Positions 22,001 to 34,000 of a stretch of 58,581 bases of DNA are shown here, in pieces; positions within the stretch are counted from its first letter, which is position 1; each line of letters begins with the position of its first letter. A program made the position numbers and the translations under genes. The DNA is from Nemertoderma westbladi (Eukaryota > Xenacoelomorpha > Nemertodermatida > Nemertodermatidae), in the NCBI GenBank assembly GCA_032718475.1, contig JAUCBJ010008588.1:1-58581 (forward strand), read 5' to 3'. The notes beneath the pieces are model-generated. The model ran no database searches. It saw nothing but the letters and a program-made list of their open reading frames with translations, and was not told the DNA's origin.

Positions 22001-25000
22001 GAAGAGAAGGAAAAGTGCCAAAAACAAACAGTGTAAGGTTGGTTACAGGTCAGAAGAGTAGGAAATGTGCCAGAACAAACAGTGTAAGGTTGGTTACAGG
22101 TCAGAAGAGAAGGAAAAGTGCCAAAAACAAACAGTGTAAGGTTGGTTACAGGTCAGAAGAGAAGGAAAAGTGCCAAAAACAAACAGTGTAAGGTTGGTTA
22201 CAGGTCAGAAGAGAAGGAAAAGTGCCGGAACAAACAGTGCAAGGTTGGTTACAGATCAGAAGAGAAGGAAAAGTGCCAGAACAAACAGTGTAAGATTGGT
22301 TACAGGTCAGAAAAGAAGGAATAGTGCCATAACAAATAATGTAAGGTTGTTTACAGGTCAGAAGAGAAGGAAAAGTGCCAAAAACAAACAGTGTAAGGTT
22401 GGTTACAGGTCAGAAGAGAAGGAAAAGTGCCAAAAACAAACAGTGTAAGGTTGGTTACAGGTCAAAAGAGAAGAAAAAGTGCCAGAACAACAGTGTAAGG
22501 TTGGTTGCAGGTCAGAAGAGAAGGAAAAGTGCAAGAACAAACAGTGTAAGGTTGGTTACAGGTCAAAAGAGGAGAAGGAAAAGTGCCAAAAACAAACAGT
22601 GTAAGGTTGGTTACAGGTCAAAAGAGAAGAAAAAGTGCCAGAACAACAGTGTAAGGTTGGTTGCAGGTCAGAAGAGAAGGAAAAGTGCAAGAACAAACAG
22701 TGTAAGATTGGTTACAGGTCAAAAGAGAAGGAAAAGTGCCAAAAACAAACAGTGTAAGGTTGGTTACAGGTCAAAAGAGAAGAAAAAGTGCCAGAACAAC
22801 AGTGTAAGGTTGGTTATAGGTCAGAAGAGAAGGAAAAGTGCCAGAACAAACAGTGTAAGGTTGGTTATAGGTCAGAAGAGAAGGAAAAGTGCCAAAAACA
22901 AACAGTGTAAGGTTGGTTACAGGTCAAAAGAGAAGAAAAAGTGCCAGAACAACAGTGTAAGGTTGGTTGCAGGTCAGAAGAGAAGGAAAAGTGCAAGAAC
23001 AAACAGTGTAAGGTTGGTTGCAGGTCAAAAGAGAAGGAAAAGTGCCAAAAACAAACAGTGTAAGGTTGGTTACAGGTCAAAAGAGAAGAAAAAGTGCCAG
23101 AACAACAGTGTAAGGTTGGTTGCAGGTCAGAAGAGAAGGAAAAGTGCAAGAACAAACAGTGTAAGATTGGTTACAGGTCAAAAGAGAAGGAAAAGTGCCA
23201 GAACAAACAGTGTAAGGTTAGTTACAGGTCAAAAGAGAAGGAAAGGTGCCAGAACAACAGTGTAAGGTTGGTTACAGGTCAGAAGAGAAAGAAAAGTGCC
23301 AAAACAAACAGTATAAGTTTGGTTACAGGTCAGAAGAGAAGGAAAAGTGCCGGAACAAACAGTGCAAGGTTGGTTACAGATCAGAAGAGAAGGAAAAGTG
23401 CCAGAACAAACAGCATAAGGTTGGTTACAGGTCAGAAGAGAAAGAAAACTGCCAGAACAAATAATGTAAGGTTGGTTACAGGTCAGAAGAGAAGGAAAAG
23501 TGCCAAAAACAAACAGTGTAAGGTTGGTTACAGGTCAGAAGAGAAGGAAAAGTGCCAAAACAAACAGTATAAGTTTGGTTACAGGTCAGAAGAGAAGGAA
23601 AAGTGCCGGAACAAACAGTGCAAGGTTGGTTACAGATCAGAAGAGAAGGAAAAGTGCCAGAACAAACAGTGTAAGATTGGTTACAGGTCAGAAGAGTAGG
23701 AAAAGTGCCAGAACAAACCGTGTAAGGTTGGTTACAGGTCAGAAGAGAAGACAAAGTGCCAGAACAAACAGTGTAAGGTTGGTTTCAGGTCAGAAGAGAA
23801 GACAAAGTGCCAGAACAAACAGCATAAGGTTGGTTACAGGTCAGAAGAGAAAGAAAACTGCCAGAACAAATAATGTAAGGTTGGTTACAGGTCAGAAGAG
23901 AAGGAAAAGTGCCAAAAACTAACAGTGTAAGGTTGGTTACAGGTCAGAAGAGAAGGAAAAGTGCCAGAACAAACAGTGTAAGGTTGGTTACAGGTCAAAA
24001 GAGAAGGAAAAGTGCAAGAACAAACAGTGTAAGATTGGTTACAGGTCAAAAGAGAAGGAAAAGTGCCAGAACAACAGTGTACGTTTGGTTACAGGTCAGA
24101 AGAGAAGGAAAAGTGCCAGAACAAATAGTGTAAGGTTAGTTACAGGTCAGAAGAGAAGGAAAAGTGCAAGAACAACAGTGTAAGGTTGGTTACAGGTCAG
24201 AAGAGAAGGAATAGTGCCAGAACAAATAGTGTAAGGTTGGTTACAGGTCAGAAGAGAAGGACTAGTGCCAGAACAAATAGTGTAAGGTTGGTTACAGGTC
24301 AGAAAAGAAGGAATAGTGCCAGAACAAATAATGTAAGGTTGGTTACAGGTCAGAAGAGAAGGAAAAGTGCCAAAAACAAACAGTGTAAGGTTGGTTACAG
24401 GTCAGAAGAGAAGGAAAAGTGCAAGAACAAACAGCCTAAGATTGGTTACAGGTCAAAAGAGAAGGAAAAGTGCCAGAACAACAGTGTACATTTGGTTATA
24501 GGTCAAAAGAGAAGGAAAAGTGCCAGAACAACAGTGTACGTTTGGTTACAGGTCAGAAGAGAAGGAAAAGTGCCAGAACAAATAGTGTAAGGTAAGTTAC
24601 AGGTCAGAAGAGAAGGAAAAGTGCAAGAACAACAGTGTAAGGTTGGTTACAGGTCAGAAGAGAAGGAATAGTGCCAGAACAAATAGTGTAAGGTTGGTTA
24701 CAGGTCAGAAGAGAAGGAAAAGTGCCAGAACAAACAATGTAAGGTTGGTTACAGGTCAGAAGAGAAGGAAAAGTGCCAGAACAAACAGTGTAAGGTTGGT
24801 TACAAGTCAGAAGAGAAGGAAAAGTGCCAGAACAAATAATGTAAGGTTGGTTACAGGTCAGAAGAGAAGGAAAAGTGCCAAAAACAAACAGTGTAAGGTT
24901 GGTTACAGGTCAGAAGAGAAGGAAAAGTGCCAGAACAAACAGTGTAAGGTTGGTTACAGGTCAAAAGAGAAGGAAAAGTGCCAGAACAAATAATGTAAGG

Positions 25001-28000
25001 TTGGTTACAGGTCAGAAGAGAAGGAAAAGTACCAAAAACAAACAGTGTAAGGTTGGTTAGGTTACAGGTCAGAAGAGAAGGAAAAGTGCAAGAACAAACA
25101 GTGTAAGATTGGTTACAGGTCAAAAGAGAAGGAAAAGTGCCAAAAACAAACAGTGTAAGGTTGGTTACAGGTCAGAAGAGAAGGAAAAGTGCCAAAAACA
25201 AACAGTGTAAGGTTGGTTACAGGTCAGAAGAGAAGGAAAAGTGCCAGAACAAACAATGTAAGGTTGGTTACAGGTCAGAAGAGAAGGAAAAGTGCCAGAA
25301 CAAACAGTGTAAGGTTGGTTACAAGTCAGAAGAGAAGGAAAAGTCCCAGAACAAATAATGTAAGGTTGGTTACAGGTCAGAAGAGAAGGAAAAGTGCCAG
25401 AACAAACAATGTAAGGTTGGTTACAGGTCAGAAGAGAAGGAAAAGTGCCAGAACAAACAGTGTAAGGTTGGTTACAAGTCAGAAGAGAAGGAAAAGTGCC
25501 AGAACAAATAATGTAAGGTTGGTTACAGGTCAGAAGAGAAGGAAAAGTGCCAGAACAAACAGTGTAAGGTTGGTTACAAGTCAGAAGAGAAGGAAAAGTG
25601 CCAGAACAAATAATGTAAGGTTGGTTACAGGTCAGAAGAGAAGGAAAAGTGCAAGAACAAACAGTGTGAGGTTGGTTACAGGTCAGAAGAGAAGGAAAAG
25701 TACCAAAAACAAACAGTGTAAGGTTGGTTAGGTTACAGGTCAGAAGAGAAGGAAAAGTGCAAGAACAAACAGTGTAAGATTGGTTACAGGTCAAAAGAGA
25801 AGGAAAAGTACCAGAACAAACAGTGTAAGGTTGGTTACAGCTCAGAAGAGAAGGAAAAGTGCCAAAAACAAACAGTGTAAGGTTAGTTATAGGTCAGAAG
25901 AGAAGGAAAAGTGCCAAAAACAAACAGTGTAAGGTTGGTTACAGGTCATAAGAGAAGGAAAAGTGCCAAAGCAAACAGTATAAGTTTGGTTACAGGTCAG
26001 AAGAGAAGGAAAAGTGCCGGAACAAACAGTGTAAGATTGGTTACAGGTCAGAAGAGAAGGAAAAGTGCCAAAAATAAACAGTGTAAGGTTAGTTATAGGT
26101 CAGAAGAGAAGGAAAAGTGCCAAAAACAAACAGTGTAAGGTTGGTTACAGGTCAGAAGAGAAGGAAAAGTGCCAAAGCAAACAGTATAAGTTTGGTTACA
26201 GGTCAGAAGAGAAGGAAAAGTGCCGGAACAAACAGTGTAAGATTGGTTACAGGTCAGAAGAGAAGGAAAAGTGCCAAAAACAAACAGTGTAAGATTGGTT
26301 ATAGGTCAGAAGAGAAGGAAAAGTGCCAGAACAAACAGTGTAAGGTTAGTTATAGGTCAGAAGAGAAGGAAAAGTGCCAAAAACAAACAGTGTAAGGTTG
26401 GTTACAGGTCAGAAGAGAAGGAAAAGTGCCAAAGCAAACAGTATAAGTTTGGTTACAGGTCAGAAGAGAAGGAAAAGTGCCGGAACAAACAGTGTAAGAT
26501 TGGTTACAGGTCAGAAGAGAAGGAAAAGTGCCAAAAACAAACAGTGTAAGGTTGGTTACAGGTCAGAAGAGAAGGAAAAGTACCAAAGCAAACAGTATAA
26601 GTTTGGTTACATCTCAGAAGAGAAGGAAAAGTGCCGGAACAAACAGTGCAAGGTTGGTTACAGATCAGAAGAGAAGGAAAAGTGCCAGAACAAACAGTGT
26701 AAGATTGGTTACAGGTCAGAAGAGTAGGAAAAGTGCCAGAACAAACAGTGTAAGGTTGGTTACAGGTCAGAAGAGAAGGAAAAGTGCCAAAAACAAACAG
26801 TGTAAGATTGGTTACAGGTCAAAAGAGAAGGAAAAGTGCCAAAAACAAACAGTGTAAGGTTGGTTACAGGTCAGAAGAGAAGGAAAAGTGCCGGAACAAA
26901 CAGTGCAAGGTTGGTTACAGATCAGAAGAGAAGGAAAAGTGCCAGAACAAACAGTGTAAGATTGGTTACAGGTCAGAAGAGTAGGAAAAGTGCCAGAACA
27001 AACAGTGTAAGGTTGGTTACAGGTCAGAAGAGAAGGAAAAGTGCCAAAAACAAACAGTGTAAGATTGGTTACAGGTCAAAAGAGAAGGAAAAGTGCCAAA
27101 AACAAACAGTGTAAGGTTGGTTACAGGTCAAAAGAGAAGGAAAAGTGCCAAAACAAACAGTATAAGTTTGGTTACAGGTCAGAAGAGAAGGAAAAGTGCC
27201 GGAACAAACAGTGCAAGATTGGTTACAGGTCAAAAGAGAAGGAAAAGTGCCAAAACAAACAGTATAAGTTTGGTTACAGGTCAGAAGAGAAGGAAAAGTG
27301 CCGGAACAAACAGTGTAAGGTTGGTTACAGATCAGAAGAGAAGGAAAAGTGCCAGAACAAACAGTGTAAGATTGGTTACAGGTCAGAAAAGAAGGAATAG
27401 TGCCAGAACAAATAATGTAAGGTTGTTTACAGGTCAGAAGAGAAGGAAAAGTGCCAAAAACAAACAGTGTAAGGTTGGTTACAGGTCAGAAGAGAAGGAA
27501 AAGTGCCAAAACAAACAGTATAAGTTTGGTTATAGGTCAGAAGAGAAGGAAAAGTGCCGGAACAAACAGTGCAAGATTGGTTACAGGTCAAAAGAGAAGG
27601 AAAAGTGCCAAAACAAACAGTATAAGTTTGGTTACAGGTCAGAAGAGAAGGAAAAGTGCCGGAACAAACAGTGCAAGGTTGGTTACAGATCAGAAGAGAA
27701 GGAAAAGTGCCAGAACAAACAGTGTAAGATTGGTTACAGGTCAGAAAAGAAGGAATAGTGCCAGAACAAATAATGTAAGGTTGTTTACAGGTCAGAAGAG
27801 AAGGAAAAGTGCCAAAAACAAACAGTGTAAGGTTGGTTACAGGTCAGAAGAGAAGGAAAAGTGCCAAAACAAACAGTATAAGTTTGGTTATAGGTCAGAA
27901 GAGAAGGAAAAGTGCCGGAACAAACAGTGCAAGGTTGGTTACAGATCAGAAGAGAAGGAAAAGTGCCAGAACAAACAGTGTAAGATTGGTTACAGGTCAG

Positions 28001-31000
28001 AAGAGTAGGAAAAGTGCCAGAACAAACAGTGTAAGGTTGGTTACAGGTCAGAAGAGAAGACAAAGTTCCAGAACAAACAGTGTAAGGTTGGTTTCAGGTC
28101 AGAAGAGAAGACAAAGTGCCAGAACAAACAGCATAAGATTGGTTACAGGTCAGAAGAGAAGAAAAGTGCTAGAACAAACAGTATAAGGTTGGTTACAGGT
28201 CGGAAGAGAAGACAAAGTGCCAGAACAAATAGTGTAAGGTTGGTTACAGGTCAGAAGAGAAGGAAAAGTGCAAGAACAAACAGTGTAAGGTTGGTTATAG
28301 GTCAGAAGAGAAGAAAAAGTGCCAGAATAAACAGCATAAGGTTGGTTACAGGTCAGAAGAGAAGGAAAAGTGCCAGAACAAACAGTGTAAGGTTGATTAT
28401 AGGTCAGAAGAGAAGGAAAAGTGCCCGAACAAATGGTGTAAGGTTAGTTATAGGTCAGAAGAGAAGGAAAAGTGCCAGAACAAACAGTGTAAGGTTGGTT
28501 ACAGGTCAGAAGAGAAGGAAAAGTGCCAGAACAAACAGTGTAAGGTTGGTTATAGGTCAGAAGAGAAGAAAAAGTGCCAGAATAAACAGCATAAGGTTGG
28601 TTACAGGTCAGAAGAGAAGGAAAAGTGCCAGAACAAACAGTGTAAGTTTGGTTACAGGTCAGAAGAGAAAGAAAAGTGCCAGGACAAACAATATAAGTTT
28701 GGTTACAGGTCAGAAGAGAAGGAAAAGTGCCTGAACAAACAGTGTAAGGTTGATTATAGGTCAGAAGAGAAGGAAAAGTGCCCGAACAAATGGTGTAAGG
28801 TTAGTTATAGGTCAGAAGAGAAGGAAAAGTGCAAGAACAAACAGTGTAAGATTGGTTACAGGTCAAAAGAGAAGGAAAAGTGCCTGAACAAACAGTGTAA
28901 GGTTGATTATAGGTCAGAAGAGAAGGAAAAGTGCCCGAACAAATGGTGTAAGGTTGGTTACAGGTCAGAAGAGAAGGAAAAGTGCAAGAACAAACAGTGT
29001 AAGATTGGTTACAGGTCAGAAGAGAAGGAAAAGTGCCAGAATAAACAGCATAAGGTTGGTTACAGGTCAGAAGAGAAGGAAAAGTGCCAGAACAAACAGT
29101 GTAAGTTTGGTTACAGGTCAGAAGAGAAAGAAAAGTGCCAGGACAAACAATATAAGTTTGGTTACAGGTCAGAAGAGAAAGAAAAGTGCCAGGACAAACA
29201 ATATAAGTTTGGTTACAGGTCAGAAGAGAAGGAAAAGTGCCCGAACAAATGGTGTAAGGTTGGTTTCAGGTCAGAAGAGAAGGAAATGTGCCAGAACAAA
29301 CAGTGTAGGGTTGGTTATAGGTCAGAAGAGAAGATGTGCATTAATTATATTTTAACGCGATTTTAATTGAATATACCGCTGAAGACGCCCGCGAGGGTGA
29401 AATGGCCATACGGTAAATAATTAACTTCATTTTTTATATATCCACGTGGTGAAAGACCCTTCCTTGCCTTTATTAATCCTGTAATTATGAATACGCCACG
29501 TAAAACGTCATTCCGGTTAATCCAAAACCTAAGAACAAACAGTGTAAGGTTGGTTATAGGTCAAAAGAGAAGGAAAAGTGCAAGAACAAACAGTGTAAGG
29601 TTAGTTACAGGTCAAAAGAGAAGGAAAAGTGCAAGAACAAACAGTGTAAGATTGGTTACAGGTCAGAAGAGACGGAATAGTGCCAGAACAACAGTGTAAG
29701 GTTGGTTACAGGTCAGAAGAGAAGGAAAAGTGCTTGAACAAACAGTGTAAGGTTGGTTACAGGTCAGAAGAGAAGGAAAAGTTCCAGAACAACAGTGTAA
29801 GGTTGGTTACAGGTCAGAAGAGAAGGAAAAGTGCGAGAACAAACAGGGGCGATAGGTTCCTGGAGCATTAGGTCCCGCACCGCGATATATAACCAGGGGC
29901 GATAGGTTCCTGGAGCATTAGATCCCGCACCGCGATATATAACCAGGGGCGATAGGTTCCTGAAGCATTAGGTCCCGCACCGCGATATATAACCAGGGGC
30001 GATAGGTTCATGGAGCATTAGATCCCGCACCGCGATATATAACCAGGGGCGATAAGTTCCTGGAGCATTAGGTCCCTCACCGCGATATATAACCAGGGAC
30101 AATAGGTTCCTGGAGCATTAGGTCCCGCGCCGCGATATATAACCAGGGGCGATAGGTTCCTGGAGCATTAGGTCCCGCACCGCGATATCTCATCAGGGCG
30201 ATAGGTTCCTTGAGCATTAGGTCCCGCACCGCGATATCTCATCAGGGGCGACAGGTTCCTGGAGCATTAGGTCCCGCACCGCGATATATAACCAGGGGCG
30301 ATAGGTTCCTGGAGCATTAGGTCCCGCACCGCGATATCTCATCAGGGCGATAGGTTCCTTGAGCATTAGGTCCCGCACCGCGATATCTCATCAGGGGCGA
30401 CAGGTTCCTGGAGCATTAGGTCCCCCACCGCGATATCTCATCAGGGGCGACAGGTTCCTGGAGCATTAGGTCCCCCACCGCGATATCTCATCAGGGGCGA
30501 CAGGTTCCTGGAGCATTAGGTCCTGCAGCAGAAAGGGTCAGGTTTGTAAAGGAGCAGGATTCAGAGGCAGCGATCGGGGAGCCTAACAACAAACTAAAGT
30601 TAACGTGCAGGTTAGTAAAGAGTTACATTCGGAAAAGTGCTACTTTCGGACTGTAAGTTTAAAGGGCAGGATACTGCATCGTTAGGGCCTGAGATTTTCA
30701 GGGAAAGGTTTACTGCGATATGTTATTCTACCCAAAAAAATAAACGAAAGTCAATAGCACATGTTATACAGCTTATTTTTGCTAGAAATCAGTTAATACT
30801 GTACTAAAAAATTCAATTGCTACAAAAATAATACAAATACAATTCCCTAACAACGCAAGACCTACTGACCAAAGGACACCATTTAAACGTGAAGCAGCGA
30901 AAGTGAATGAGGTTATTTTTAGTGGAAAGAGATTAATATTAGTGGAAAATTAATAATTTTAGTGGAAGTTGATTAAATTTTAAATTATTTTTAGTGAAAT

Positions 31001-34000
31001 AAGATTATATTTGGTTGGATACAAAGTTAAAAATAGTTAAAAATATTTTTAATGGAAATCCAATTACAAAACGTGGATAATAATAATTATTGGTTAAGGA
31101 AAAATTTAGTGGGAAATAAATTTGTTGCGTTAATTTAACAGATCGTCATCAGTCGCATCAAATACTTCGTCAGTTGGGAGTGGCGTATCAGGGAAGGCGT
31201 CAGAGACATCGGTTGTTACCAAACTCACTGCTATGGGGGATTACACGGCATCGTTAAGGGTAGAAACATTACTACAGGCATTACGTCACGAATACTACAA
31301 CTCAGGTAGGTCTAACTAATATCTAACGCCATAATATTACAAAGCCGCAATGATTAGTGTGATCAATTAGTTTACCATAACCGCCAAAAGCTAGAGATTG
31401 TTTTAGATTTTGCAATATTGGTATATATGACAAGACAAGGATGTGTGGAGGGGCATTATTTTGTAGACTGCCGGTGTTGCTCTCTAAATGTGCACGGCCA
31501 GCTATGTAACAACATTTATTAGCACTACACAATTAACGTTACATAGGTGGATTCTTCTATCACTTTGTTAAGGACAGCCAGAAACAGCTGTGGATTAATT
31601 GTCTCGAGTTTTGGCACGAATTACAATCTTATCACTCAACATTCTATTCCCACATCATCGACGCTAATTTACTTCAAAAGAAATCCAAAGTAAGATATTA
31701 TGTAAATACGGTAAAATAAGTTTGTGTTTCATATTAGGTTGTATTACATGGCGACTATGTAGGCCTACTTGTGGATCTTCTAATGATGCACTGTTATCAT
31801 TTACAGTATTATATGTAGGCCTACTTGTGGATCTTCTAATGATGCACTGTTATCATTTACAGTATTATATGTAGGCCTACCTGTGGATCTGCTAATGATG
31901 CACTGTATTACATGGCGACTATGTAGGCCTACTTCTGGATCTTCTAATGATGCACTGTTATCATATACAGTATTATATGTAGGCCTACTTGTGGATCTTC
32001 TAATGATGTACTGTTATCATATACAGTATTATATGTAGGCCTACTTGTGGATCTTCTAATGATGCACTGTTATCATTTACAGTATTATATGTAGGCCTAC
32101 TTGTGGATCTTCTAATGATGCACTGTTATCATTTACAGTATTATATGTAGGCCTACTTGTGGATCTTCTAATGATGCACTGTTATCATTTACAGTATTAT
32201 ATGTAGGCCTACTTGTGGATCTTCTAATGATGCACTGTTATCATTTACAGTATTATATGTAGGCCTACTTGTGGATCTTCTAATGATGCACTGTTATCAT
32301 TTACAGTATTATATGTAGGCCTACTTGTGGATCTTCTAATGATGCACTGTTATCATTTACAGTATTATATGTAGGCCTACTTGTGGATCTTCTAATGATG
32401 CACTGTTATCATTTACAGTATTATATGTAGGCCTACTTGTGGATCTTCTAATGATGCACTGTTATCATTTACAGTATTATATGTAGGCCTACTTGTGGAT
32501 CTTCTAATGATGCACTGTTATCATTTACAGTATTATATGTAGGCCTACTTGTGGATCTTCTAATGATGCACTGTTATCATTTACAGTATTATATGTAGGC
32601 CTACTTGTGGATCTTCTAATGATGCACTGTTATCATTTACAGTATTATATGTAGGCCTACTTGTGGATCTTCTAATGATGTACTGTTATCATATACAGTA
32701 TTATATGTAGGCCTACTTGTGGATCTTCTAATGATGCACTGTTATCATTTACAGTATTATATGTAGGCCTACTTGTGGATCTTCTAATGATGCACTGTTA
32801 TCATTTACAGTATTATATGTAGGCCTACTTGTGGATCTTCTAATGATGCACTGTTATCATTTACAGTATTATATGTAGGCCTACTTGTGGATCTTCTAAT
32901 GATGCACTGTTATCATTTACAGTATTATATGTAGGCCTACTTGTGGATCTTCTAATGATGCACTGTTATCATTTACAGTATTATATGTAGGCCTACTTGT
33001 GGATCTTCTAATGATGCACTGTTATCATTTACAGTATTATATGTAGGCCTACTTGTGGATCTTCTAATGATGCACTGTTATCATTTACAGTATTATATGT
33101 AGGCCTACTTGTGGATCTTCTAATGATGCACTGTTATCATTTACAGTATTATATGTAGGCCTACTTGTGGATCTTCTAATGATGCACTGTTATCATTTAC
33201 AGTATTATATGCAGGCCTACTTGTGGATCTTCTAATGATGCACTGTTATCATTTACAGTATTATATGTAGGCCTACTTGTGGATCTTCTAATGATGCACT
33301 GTTATCATTTACAGTATTATATGTAGGCCTACTTGTGGATCTTCTAATGATGCACTGTTATCATTTACAGTATTATATGTAGGCCTACTTGTGGATCTTC
33401 TAATGATGCACTGTTATCATTTACAGTATTATATGTAGGCCTACTTGTGGATCTTCTAATGATGCACTGTTATCATTTACAGTATTGTATGTAGGCCTAC
33501 CTGTGGATCTGCTAATGATGCACTGTATTACAACGCGACTATGTAGGCCTACTTGTGGATCTTCTAAGACGTACTTGTGACACTGTTTGTTATCATTTAC
33601 AGTTGTTATATCGCCAGTACGTGGAGGAATGTTCTACCTCGTCTATCGCTGCGCCCCCTAGCGTGCGATCAGATATTTTGCGACGTTTGGATCCGCCGTT
33701 TGAGGATTTATTTGATGCGGCTGAAGAAATAGCATTGTTCGTCCTGCGCGAGCCCTGGGATCAGTTGAAGAATGCGGAAAAAGCGTCGGCCAATAAGGTA
33801 ACTTAATTTGCATTCCTTTACTAACTACAGTTCAGTATAGCCGTGATGTTTGAGCGCAGAACTCCCAAACGGAAGGCCATTGTCATTTATTAAGGAACTG
33901 TTTACGTAGACTTTATTGCTGGACTGGTAGGCACCTAGACTCCAATATTGCGAAGGGATTTTTAACTTTAAAACGTTAGAAAATTGAAATTAAATTATTA

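Noticed and set aside
31757-33600. 56-bp array as a CRISPR or regulatory spacer array
   Set aside because: No variable spacers; the whole unit is conserved and related to the neighbouring splice acceptor.
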